DNA of 64,000 nt, taken from Elymus sibiricus. Lineage: Eukaryota; Streptophyta; Magnoliopsida; Poales; Poaceae. The stretch is taken from the NCBI GenBank assembly GCA_039707655.1, contig CM077667.1:547688222-547752221 (forward strand), read 5' to 3'. Shown piece by piece: positions 1-9,824 of the stretch (position 1 is its first letter; every line of letters starts with the position of its first letter). The notes below the pieces were generated by a model. That model was not told the origin of the DNA. It saw only the letters and a program-made list of their open reading frames with translations, and ran no database searches. The position numbers were made by a program, and so were the translations under genes.

Positions 1-1591
1 TGAATTTCGCCCCGAAACCCTGTCACTGACGCTCCGGACCCAAAGCTTCCATAAAATTCATCCAAAACTAACTTTTCAAGCGACCGTGCAGTGGAATTGT
101 TTTCTTTACAAACCATTTCAGAAATTTCGCGTTCACAAACTTTTCTCAAAATAGGTCTCCATATATTACCTCTCTTTGTGAATTTCGCCCCGAAACCCTG
201 TCACTGAAGCTCCGGACCCAAAACTTGCATAAAAACTCATCCAAAATTACCTTTTCAAGCGACCGTGCAGTGGAATTGTTTTCTTCACAAACCATTTCAG
301 ACATTTCGCGTTCACAAGCTTTTCTCAAAATAGTTCTCCCTATATGACCTCTCTTTGTGAATTTCGCCCCGAAACCCTGTCACTGACGCTCCGGACCCAA
401 AGCTTCCATAAAAACTCATCCAAAACTAACTTTTCAAGCGACCGTGCAGTGGAATTATTTTCTTTTCAAACCATTTCAGACATTTCGCGTTCACAAACTT
501 TTCTCAAAATAGGTATCCATATATGACCTCTCTTTGTGAATTTCGCCTCGAAACCCTGTAACTGATGCTCCGGACCCAAAGCTTCCATAAAAACTCATCC
601 AAAACTAACTTTTCAAGCGACCGTGCAGTGGAATTGTTTTCTTTACAAACCATTTCAGACATTTCGCGTTCACAAACTTTTCTCAAAATAGGTCTCCATA
701 TATGACCTCTCTTTGTGAATTTCGCCCCGAAACCTTGTCACTCATGACCCGGACCCAAAGCTTGCATAAAAACTCATCCAAAACTAACTTTTCAAGCGAC
801 TGTGCAGTGGAATTGTTTTCTTTACAAACCATTTCAGACATTTCGCGTTCACAAACTTTTCTCAAAATAGGTCTCCATATATGACCTCCCTTTGTAAATT
901 TTGCCCCGAAACCCTGTCACTGAAGCTACGGACCCAAAGCTTGCATAAAACCTCATCCAAAACTAACTATTCAAGCGACCGTCCAGTGGAATTGTTTTCT
1001 TTACAAACCATTTCAGACATTTCGCGTTCACAAACTTTTCTCAAAATAGGTCTCCATATATGACCTCTCTTTGTGAATTTCGCCCCGAAACCTTGTCACT
1101 CATGACCCGGACCCAAAGCTTGCATAAAAACTCATCCAAAACTAACTTTTCAAGCGACCGTGCAGTGGAATTGTTTTCTTTACAAACCATTTCAGACATT
1201 TCGCGTTCAGAAACTTTTCTCAAAATAGGTCTCCATATATGACCTCTCTTTGTGAATTTCGCCCCGAAACCTTGTCACTCATGACCCGGACCCAAAGCTT
1301 GCATAAAAACTCATCCTAACTTTTCAAGCGACCGTGCAGTGGAATTGTTTTCTTTACAAACCATTTCAGACATTTCGCGTTCACAAACTTTTCTCAAAAT
1401 AGGTCTCCATATATGACCTCTCTTTGTGAATTTCGCCCCGAAACCCTGTCACTTATGCTCCGGACCCAAAGCTTGCATAAAAACTGATCCAAAATTACCT
1501 TTTCAAGCGACCGTGCAGTGGAATTATTTTCTTTACAAACCATTTCAGACATTTCGCGTTCACAAACTTTTCTCAAAATAGGTCTCCATAT
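1..1591 (+). repeat. Left copy of a long segmental duplication (partner 5007-6602)
   Basis: The order of variant monomers here matches that starting at 5007: a 1-bp-deleted copy, then P (165), Q (344), R (523), S (702), T (881), two catGACCCGG copies (1060, 1239) and an ACTGATCC copy (1413). The offset is 5,006 bp before the 5-bp deletion near 1316 and 5,011 bp after it. Diagnostic changes shared by both copies include ATAAAATTCATCC, TTCTTCACAAACC, GCCTCGAAACCCTGTAAC and GAAGCTACGG. The match stops at 1592, where a C-type copy faces a U-type copy at 6603. The true left end lies outside the window. Confidence 0.85.
1239..1412 (+). repeat. 174-bp monomer (5-bp deletion)
   Basis: CTCATCCTAACTTTT at about 1310-1324 replaces CTCATCCAAAACTAACTTTT, so AAAAC (or an equivalent 5 bp) is gone. 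This is the largest indel in the window. Its duplicate at 6245 is full length. Confidence 0.92.
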
Positions 1592-3018
1592 ATGACCTCT
1601 CTTTGTGAATTTCGCCCCGAAACCCTGTCACTGATGCTCCGGACCCAAAGCTTGCATAAAAACTCATCCAAAACTAACTTTTCAAGCAACCGTGCAGTGG
1701 AATTGTTTTCTTTACAAACCATTTCAGACATTTCGCGTTCACAAACTTTTCTCAAAATAGGTCTCCATATATGACCTCTCTTTGTGAATTTCGCCCCGAA
1801 ACCCTGTCACTCATGCTCCGTACCCAACGCTTGCATAAAAACTCATCCAAAATTACCTTTTCAAGCGACCGTGCAGTGGAATTGTTTTCTTTACAAACCA
1901 TTTCAGACATTTCGCGTGCACAAACTTTTCTCAAAATAGGTCTCCGTATATGACCTCTCTTTGTGAATTTCGCCCCGAAACCCTGTCACTAATTCTCCGG
2001 ACCCAAAGCTTCCATAAAAACTTATCCAAAACTAACTTTTCAAGCGACCGTGCAGTGGAATTGTTTTCTTTACAAACCATTTCAGACATTTCACGTTCAC
2101 AAACTTTTCTCAAAATAGGTCTCCATATATGACCTCTCTTTGTGAATTTCGCCCCGAAACCTTGTCACTGATGCTCCGGACCCAAAGCTTGCATAAAAAC
2201 TCATCCAAAATTACCTTTTCAAGCGACCGTGCAGTGGAATTGTTTTCTTTACAAACCAATTCAGACATTTCGCGTTCACAAACTTTTCTCAAAATAGGTC
2301 TCCATATATGACCTCTCTTTGTGAATTTCGCCCCGAAACCCTGTCACTGATGCTCCGTACCCAAAGCTTGCATAAAAACTCATCCAAAATTACCTTTTCA
2401 AGCGACCGTGCAGTGGAATTGTTTTCTTTACAAACCATTTCAGACATTTCGCGTTCACAAACTTTTCTCAAAATAGGTCTCCATATATGACCTCTCTTTG
2501 TGAATTTCGCCCCGAAACCCTGTCACTGATGCTCCGTACCCAAAGCTTGCATAAAAACTCATCCAAAATTACCTTTTCAGGCGACCGTGCAGTGGAATTG
2601 TTTTCTTTACAAACCATTTCAGACATTTCGCGTGCAAAAACTTTTCTCAAAATAGGTCTCCATATATAACCTCTCTTTGTGAATTTCGCCCCGAAACCCT
2701 GTCACTGACGCTCCGGACCGAAAGCTTCCATAAAAACTCATCCAAAACTAACTTTTCAAGCGACCGTGCAGTGGAATTGTTTTCTTTACAAACCATTTCA
2801 GACATTTTTCGTTCACAAACTTTTCTCAAAATAGGTATCCATATATGACCTCTCTTTGTGAATTTCGCCCCGAAACCCTGTCACTGATTCTCTGGACCCA
2901 AAGCTTCCATAAAAACTCATCCAAAACTAACTATTCAAGCGACCGTGCAGTGGAATTGTTTTCTTTACAAACCATTTCAGACATTTCGCGTTCACAAACT
3001 TTTCTCAAAATAGGTCTC

Positions 3019-3026
3019 CATATATG
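3019..3026. other. 8-bp palindrome CATATATG at the monomer junction
   Basis: CATATATG is self-complementary and sits across the chosen monomer boundary in most copies. It is altered in defined variants: CGTATATG after the D-type monomers (for example near 1945, 3556 and 8030), CATATATT before P-type monomers (for example 159-166 and 6776-6783), and CCTATATG before several Q-type copies (for example near 339). No factor binding can be inferred from the sequence alone. Confidence 0.8.
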
Positions 3027-3041
3027 ACCTCTCTTTGTGAA

Positions 3042-3054
3042 TTTCGCCCCGAAA
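3042..3054. other. Short dyad TTTCG-CCC-CGAAA, present in most monomers
   Basis: The arms are five perfectly complementary bases around a three-base spacer, repeated about every 179 bp. It is broken in T-type monomers (TTTTG arm near 900), in R-type copies (GCCTCGAAA, spacer change near 547) and in a few singletons such as the CCCCAAAA form near 63190. It is too short to be called a stable hairpin, but it is a periodic dyad in an array that has no CENP-B box. Confidence 0.7.
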
Positions 3055-3079
3055 CCCTGTCACTGATGCTCCGGACCCA

Positions 3080-3085
3080 AAGCTT
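3080..3085. other. HindIII site AAGCTT, once per monomer in most copies
   Basis: Most monomers carry AAGCTT followed by GC or CC. The site is missing in recognisable variants: AAAACTTGC in P types (near 228), CAACGCTTGC in left D types (near 1828), CAATGCTTGC in W types (near 39238, 45502, 48188), CTAAGTTGC in the 1-bp-deleted copies, and ATAGCTTGC near 20263. HindIII digestion should therefore give a 179-bp ladder with dimers and larger fragments at predictable places. Confidence 0.9.
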
Positions 3086-4992
3086 GCATAAAAACTCATC
3101 CAAAACTAACTTTTCAAGCGACCGTGCAGTGGAATTGTTTTCTTTACAAACCATTTCAGACATTTCGCGTTCACAAACTTTTCTCAAAATAGGTCTCCAT
3201 ATATGACCTCTCTTTGTGAATTTCGCCCCGAAACCCTGTCACTGATGCTCCGGACCCAAAGCTTGCATAAAAACTCATCCAAAACTAACTTTTCAAGCAA
3301 CCGTGCAGTGGAATTGTTTTCTTTACAAACCATTTCAGACATTTCGCGTTCACAAACTTTTCTCAAAATAGGTCTCCATATATGACCTCTCTTTGTGAAT
3401 TTCGCCCCGAAACCCTGTCACTCATGCTCCGTACCCAACGCTTGCATAAAAACTTATCCAAAATTACCTTTTCAAGCGACCGTGCAGTGGAATTGTTTTC
3501 TTTACAAACCATTTCAGACATTTCGCGTGCACAAACTTTTCTCAAAATAGGTCTCCGTATATGACCTCTCTTTGTGAATTTCGCCCCGAAACCCTGTCAC
3601 TGACGCTCCGGACCCAAAGCTTCCATAAAAACTCATCCAAAACTAACTTTTCAAGCGACCGTGCAGTGGAATTGTTTTCTTTACAAACCATTTCAGACAT
3701 TTCGCGTTCACAAACTTTTCTCAAAATAGGTATCCATATATGACCTCTCTTTGTGAATTTCGCCCCGAAACCCTGTCACTGATTCTCCGGACCCAAAGCT
3801 TCCATAAAAACTTATCCAAAACTAACTTTTCAAGCGACCGTGCAGTGGAATTGTTTTCTTTACAAACCATTTCAGACATTTCACGTTCACAAACTTTTCT
3901 CAAAATAGGTCTCCATATATGACCTCTCTTTGTGAATTTCGCCCCGAAACCTTGTCACTGATGCTCCGGACCCAAAGCTTGCATAAAAACTCATCCAAAA
4001 TTACCTTTTCAAGCGACCGTGCAGTGGAATTGTTTTCTTTACAAACCAATTCAGACATTTCGCGTTCACAAACTTTTCTCAAAATAGGTCTCCATATATG
4101 ACCTCTCTTTGTGAATTTCGCCCCGAAACCCTGTCACTGACGCTCCGGACCGAAAGCTTCCATAAAAACTCATCCAAAACTAACTTTTCAAGCGACCGTG
4201 CAGTGGAATTGTTTTCTTTACAAACCATTTCAGACATTTTGCGTTCACAAACTTTTCTCAAAATAGGTATCCATATATGACCTCTCTTTGTGAATTTCGC
4301 CCCGAAACCCTATCACTGATTCTCCGGACCCAAAGCTTCCATAAAAACTCATCCAAAACTAACTATTCAAGCGACCGTGCAGTGGAATTGTTTTCTTTAC
4401 AAACCATTTCAGACATTTCGCGTTCACAAACTTTTCTCAAAATAGGTCTCCATATATGACCTCTCTTTGTGAATTTCGCCCCGAAACCCTGTCACTGATG
4501 CTCCGGACCCAAAGCTTGCATAAAAACTCATCCAAAACTAACTTTTCAAGCGACCGTGCAGTGGAATTGTTTTCTTTACAAACCATTTCAGACATTTCGC
4601 GTTCACAAACTTTTATCAAAATAGGTCTCCATATATGACCTCTCTTTGTGAATTTCGCCCCGAAACCTTGTCACTCATGACCCGGACCCAAAGCTTGCAT
4701 AAAAACTCATCCAAAACTAACTTTTCAAGCGACCGTGCAGTGGAATTGTTTTCTTTACAAACCATTTCAGAAATTTCGCGTTCACAAACTTTTCTCAAAA
4801 TAGGTCTCCATATATGACCTCTCTTTGTGAATTTCGCCCCGAAACCCTGTCACTTATGCTCCGGACCCAAAGCTTGCATAAAAACTGATCCAAAATTACC
4901 TTTTCAAGCGACCGTGCAGTGGAATTATTTTCTTTACAAACCATTTCAGACATTTCGCGTTCACAAACTTTTCTCAAAATAGGTCTCCATAT

Positions 4993-5170
4993 ATGACCTC
5001 TCTTTGTGAATTTCGCCCCGAAACCCTGTCACTGACGCTCCGGACCCAAAGCTTCCATAAAATTCATCCAAAACTAACTTTTCAAGCGACCGTGCAGTGG
5101 AATTGTTTTCTTTACAAACCATTTCAGAAATTTCGCGTTCACAAACTTTTCTCAAAATAGGTCTCCATAT
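4993..5170 (+). repeat. 178-bp monomer (1-bp deletion, U type)
   Basis: ATAAAATTCATCC (near 5058-5070) replaces the ATAAAAGTTCATCC of U types, a loss of one G. The same lesion is in the partial first monomer of the window near 57, which supports the 1-1591 / 5007-6602 duplication. Confidence 0.9.
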
Positions 5171-6602
5171 ATTACCTCTCTTTGTGAATTTCGCCCCGAA
5201 ACCCTGTCACTGAAGCTCCGGACCCAAAACTTGCATAAAAACTCATCCAAAATTACCTTTTCAAGCGACCGTGCAGTGGAATTGTTTTCTTCACAAACCA
5301 TTTCAGACATTTCGCGTTCACAAGCTTTTCTCAAAATAGTTCTCCCTATATGACCTCTCTTTGTGAATTTCGCCCCGAAACCCTGTCACTGACGCTCCGG
5401 ACCCAAAGCTTCCATAAAAACTCATCCAAAACTAACTTTTCAAGCGACCGTGCAGTGGAATTATTTTCTTTTCAAACCCTTTCAGACATTTCGCGTTCAC
5501 AAACTTTTCTCAAAATAGGTATCCATATATGACCTCTCTTTGTGAATTTCGCCTCGAAACCCTGTAACTGATGCTCCGGACCCAAAGCTTCCATAAAAAC
5601 TCATCCAAAACTAACTTTTCAAGCGACCGTGCAGTGGAATTGTTTTCTTTACAAACCATTTCAGACATTTCGCGTTCACAAACTTTTCTCAAAATAGGTC
5701 TCCATATATGACCTCTCTTTGTGAATTTCGCCCCGAAACCTTGTCACTCATGACCCGGACCCAAAGCTTGCATAAAAACTCATCCAAAACTAACTTTTCA
5801 AGCGACTGTGCAGTGGAATTGTTTTCTTTACAAACCATTTCAGACATTTCGCGTTCACAAACTTTTCTCAAAATAGGTCTCCATATATGACCTCCCTTTG
5901 TAAATTTTGCCCCGAAACCCTGTCACTGAAGCTACGGACCCAAAGCTTGCATAAAACCTCATCCAAAACTAACTATTCAAGCGACCGTCCAGTGGAATTG
6001 TTTTCTTTACAAACCATTTCAGACATTTCGCGTTCACAAACTTTTCTCAAAATAGGTCTCCATATATGACCTCTCTTTGTGAATTTCGCCCCGAAACCTT
6101 GTCACTCATGACCCGGACCCAAAGCTTGCATAAAAACTCATCCAAAACTAACTTTTCAAGCGACCGTGCAGTGGAATTGTTTTCTTTACAAACCATTTCA
6201 GACATTTCGCGTTCAGAAACTTTTCTCAAAATAGGTCTCCATATATGACCTCTCTTTGTGAATTTCGCCCCGAAACCTTGTCACTCATGACCCGGACCCA
6301 AAGCTTGCATAAAAACTCATCCAAAACTAACTTTTCAAGCGACCGTGCAGTGGAATTGTTTTCTTTACAAACCATTTCAGACATTTCGCGTTCACAAACT
6401 TTTCTCAAAATAGGTCTCCATATATGACCTCTCTTTGTGAATTTCGCCCCGAAACCCTGTCACTTATGCTCCGGACCCAAAGCTTGCATAAAAACTGATC
6501 CAAAATTACCTTTTCAAGCGACCGTGCAGTGGAATTATTTTCTTTACAAACCATTTCAGACATTTCGCGTTCACAAACTTTTCTCAAAATAGGTCTCCAT
6601 AT
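5007..6602 (+). repeat. Right copy of the segmental duplication (partner 1-1591)
   Basis: The variant order is the same as in 1-1591. Differences noticed are AAACCCTTTCAG near 5477 in place of AAACCATTTCAG, and an intact monomer at 6245 where the left copy has lost 5 bp. The deletion at 1316 is therefore probably younger than the duplication. Confidence 0.85.
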
Positions 6603-6781
6603 ATGACCTCTCTTTGTGAATTTCGCCCCGAAACCCTGTCACTGACGCTCCGGACCCAAAGCTTCCATAAAAGTTCATCCAAAACTAACTTTTCAAGCGA
6701 CCGTGCAGTGGAATTGTTTTCTTTACAAACCATTTCAGAAATTTCGCGTTCACAAACTTTTCTCAAAATAGGTCTCCATAT

Positions 6782-7676
6782 ATTACCTCTCTTTGTGAAT
6801 TTCGCCCCGAAACCCTGTCACTGAAGCTCCGGACCCAAAACTTGCATAAAAACTCATCCAAAATTACCTTTTCAAGCGACCGTGCAGTGGAATTGTTTTC
6901 TTCACAAACCATTTCAGACATTTCGCGTTCACAAACTTTTCTCAAAATAGTTCTCCCTATATGACCTCTCTTTGTGAATTTCGCCCCGAAACCCTGTCAC
7001 TGACGCTCCGGACCCAAAGCTTCCATAAAAACTCATCCAAAACTAACATTTCAAGCGACCGTGCAGTGGAATTATTTTCTTTTCAAACCATTTCAGACAT
7101 TTCGCGTTCACAAACTTTTCTCAAAATAGGTATCCATATATGACCTCTCTTTGTGAATTTCGCCTCGAAACCCTGTAACTGATGCTCCGGACCCAAAGCT
7201 TCCATAAAAACTCATCCAAAACTAACTTTTCAAGCGACCATGCAGTGGAATTGTTTTCTTTACAAACCATTTCAGACATTTCGCGTTCACAAACTTTTCT
7301 CAAAATAGGTCTCCATATATGACCTCTCTTTGTGAATTTCGCCCCGAAACCTTGTCACTCATGACCCGGACCCAAAGCTTGCATAAAAACTCATCCAAAA
7401 CTAACTTTTCAAGCGACTGTGCAGTGGAATTGTTTTCTTTACAAACCATTTCAGACATTTCGCGTTCACAAACTTTTCTCAAAATAGGTCTCCATATATG
7501 ACCTCCCTTTGTAAATTTTGCCCCGAAACCCTGTCACTGAAGCTACGGACCCAAAGCTTGCATAAAACCTCATCCAAAACTAACTATTCAAGCGACCGTC
7601 CAGTGGAATTGTTTTCTTTACAAACCATTTCAGACATTTCGCGTTCACAAACTTTTCTCAAAATAGGTCTCCATAT
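6782..7676 (+). repeat. Third copy of the P-Q-R-S-T five-monomer cassette
   Basis: The same five variants in the same order occur at 165-1059, 5171-6065 and here. Partial forms are at 9825-10361 (R-S-T) and 21460-22175 (Q-R-S-T-like). P has GAAGCTCC and AAAACTTGC. Q has TTTTCAAACC. R has GCCTCGAAACC. S has the GCGACTGTG change. T has CTCCCTTTGTAAATTTTG and GTCCAGTGG. The cassette behaves as a transferable block within the array. Confidence 0.8.
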
Positions 7677-9824
7677 ATGATCTCTCTTTGTGAATTTCGC
7701 CCCGAAACCCTGTCACTGATGCTCCGGACCCAAAGCTTGCATAAAAACTCATCCAAAACTAACTTTTCAAGCAACCGTGCTGTGGAATTGTTTTCTTTAC
7801 AAACCATTTCAGACATTTCGCGTTCACAAACTTTTCTCAAAATAGGTCTCCATATATGACCTCTCTTTGTGAATTTCGCCCCGAAACCCTGTCACTCATG
7901 CTCCGTACCCAACGCTTGCATAAAAACTCATCCAAAATTACCTTTTCAAGTGACCGTGCAGTGGAATTGTTTTCTTTACAAACCATTTCAGACATTTCGC
8001 GTGCACAAACTTTTCTCAAAATAGGTCTCCGTATATGACCTCTCTTTGTGAATTTCGCCCCGAAACCCTGTCACTGACGCTCCGGACCCAAAGCTTCCAT
8101 AAAAACTCATCCAAAACTAACTTTTCAAGCGACCGTGCAGTGGAATTGTTTTCTTTACAAACCATTTCAGACATTTCGCGTTCACAAACTTTTCTCAAAA
8201 TAGGTATCCATATATGACCTCTCTTTGTGAATTTCGCCCCGAAACCCTGTCACTGATTCTTCGGACCCAAAGCTTCCATAAAAACTCATCCAAAACTAAC
8301 TTTTCAAGCGACCGTGCAGTGGAATTGTTTTCTTTACAAACCATTTCAGACATTTCGCGTTCACAAACTTTTCTCAAAATAGGTCTCCATATATGACCTC
8401 TCTTTGTGAATTTCGCCCCGAAACCTTGTCACTCCTGACCCGGACCCAAAGCTTGCAAAAAAATTCATCCAAAACTAACTTTTCAAGCGACCGTGCAGTG
8501 GAATTGTTTTCTTTACAAACCATTTCAGACATTTCGCGTTCACAAACTTTTCTCAAAATAGGTCTCCATATATGACCTCTCTTTGTGAATTTCGCCCCGA
8601 AACCCTGTCACTGATGCTCCGTACCCAAAGCTTGCATAAAAACTCATCCAAAATTACCTTTTCAGGCGACCGTGCTGTGGAATTGTTTTCTTTACAAACC
8701 ATTTCAGACATTTCGCGTGCAAAAACTTTTCTCAAAATAGGTCTCCATATATGACCTCTCTTTGTGAATTTCGCCCCGAAACCCTGTCACTGACGCTCCG
8801 GACCGAAAGCTTCCATAAAAACTCATCCAAAACTAACTTTTCAAGCGACCGTGCAGTGGAATTGTTTTCTTTACAAACCATTTCAGACATTTTGCGTTCA
8901 CAAACTTTTCTCAAAATAGGTATCCATATATGACCTCTCTTTGTGAATTTCGCCCCGAAACCCTGTCACTGATTCTCCGGACCCAAAGCTTCCATAAAAA
9001 CTCATCCAAAACTAACTATTCAAGCGACCGTGCAGTGGAATTGTTTTCTTTACAAACCATTTCAGACATTTCGCGTTCACAAACTTTTCTCAAAATAGGT
9101 CTCCATATATGACCTCTCTTTGTGAATTTCGCCCCGAAACCCTGTCACTGATGCTCCGGACCCAAAGCTTGCATAAAAACTCATCCAAAACTAACTTTTC
9201 AAGCGACCGTGCAGTGGAATTGTTTTCTTTACAAACCATTTCAGACATTTCGCGTTCACAAACTTTTCTCAAAATAGGTTTCCATATATGACCTCTCTTT
9301 GTGAATTTCGCCCCGAAACCTTGTCACTCATGACCCGGACCCAAAGCTTGCATAAAAACTCATCCAAAACTAACTTTTCAAGCGACCGTGCAGTGGAATT
9401 GTTTTCTTTACAAACCATTTCAGACATTTCGCGTTCACAAACTTTTCTCAAAATAGGTCTCCATATATGACCTCTCTTTGTGAATTTCGCCCCGAAACCC
9501 TGTCACTTATGCTCCAGACCCAAAGCTTGTATAAAAACTGATCCAAAATTACCTTTTCAAGCGACCGTGCAGTGGAATTATTTTCTTTACAAACCATTTC
9601 AGACATTTCGCGTTCACAAACTTTTCTCAAAATAGGTCTCCATATATGACCTCTCTTTGTGAATTTCGCCCCGAAACCCTGTCACTGACGCTCCGGACCC
9701 AAAGCTTCCATAAAAGTTCATCCAAAACTAACTTTTCAAGCGACCGTGCAGTGGAATTGTTTTCTTTACAAACCATTTCAGAAATTTCGCGTTCACAAAC
9801 TTTTCTCAAAATAGGTATCCATAT
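7140..9824 (+). repeat. 15-mer higher-order repeat, unit 1 (2,685 bp)
   Basis: Fifteen monomers in fixed order recur at an offset of 2,685 bp. Private markers shared by both units include GCGACCATGCAG (7240), ATGATCTCTC (7677), GTGCTGTGG (near 7780), AAGTGACCG (7951), GATTCTTCGG (near 8256), AATAGGTTTCC (near 9280), CTCCAGACCC and CTTGTATAAA (near 9513-9532). The conceptual translations of both strands agree between units throughout, apart from one base: C at 8435 against A at 11120. Confidence 0.93.
9646..9824 (+). repeat. Chimeric monomer at the 15-mer joint (U body, Q tail)
   Basis: The body is U type (AAAAGTTCATCC, and TTCAGAAATTTCG at about 9776-9788), but the tail carries GGTATCC (A at 9817), as in the Q monomer that precedes unit 1. 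The switch lies between about 9783 and 9817, in the invariant CACAAACTTTTCTC block. This is what unequal exchange between a U and a Q monomer would leave. Confidence 0.8.

Larger units (their letters stand above)
3024..3202 (+). repeat. Representative consensus-type monomer (type g)
   Basis: This copy carries the majority base at nearly every position and serves as the reference for monomer numbering. Landmarks by monomer position: dyad TTTCG-CCC-CGAAA at 19-31, variable GATGCTCCGG-type segment at 42-51, HindIII AAGCTT at 57-62, variable CTTGC or CTTCC at 60-64, variable AAACTAACTTTT or AAATTACCTTTT at 79-91, AGCGACCGTGCAG at 94-105, pyrimidine-rich TTGTTTTCTTTAC around 112-124, TTTCGCGTTC at 140-149, and a strongly conserved CACAAACTTTTCTC to ATAGG block at 149-170. 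The majority length is exactly 179 bp. The top strand has about twice as many C as G. Confidence 0.95.

Noticed and set aside
344..526. 60-codon reading frame from the ATG at the monomer junction (and its many counterparts on both strands) as a gene family
   Set aside because: It recurs because the satellite recurs. The 179-bp period is not a multiple of three, subtypes destroy the start (ATTACC) or the frame, both strands are equally open, and no protein family is recognisable.
2666..2690. Transposon insertion sites at irregular monomers (indels near 1316, 27065, 36374, 50764)
   Set aside because: The changes are 1-5 bp with no target-site duplication, terminal repeat or foreign sequence. 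They are small indels or recombination joints.
3019..3026. TATA-like promoter element in CCATATATG
   Set aside because: It is an eight-base palindrome repeated in every monomer. No initiator, downstream gene or strand-specific context supports a promoter call.
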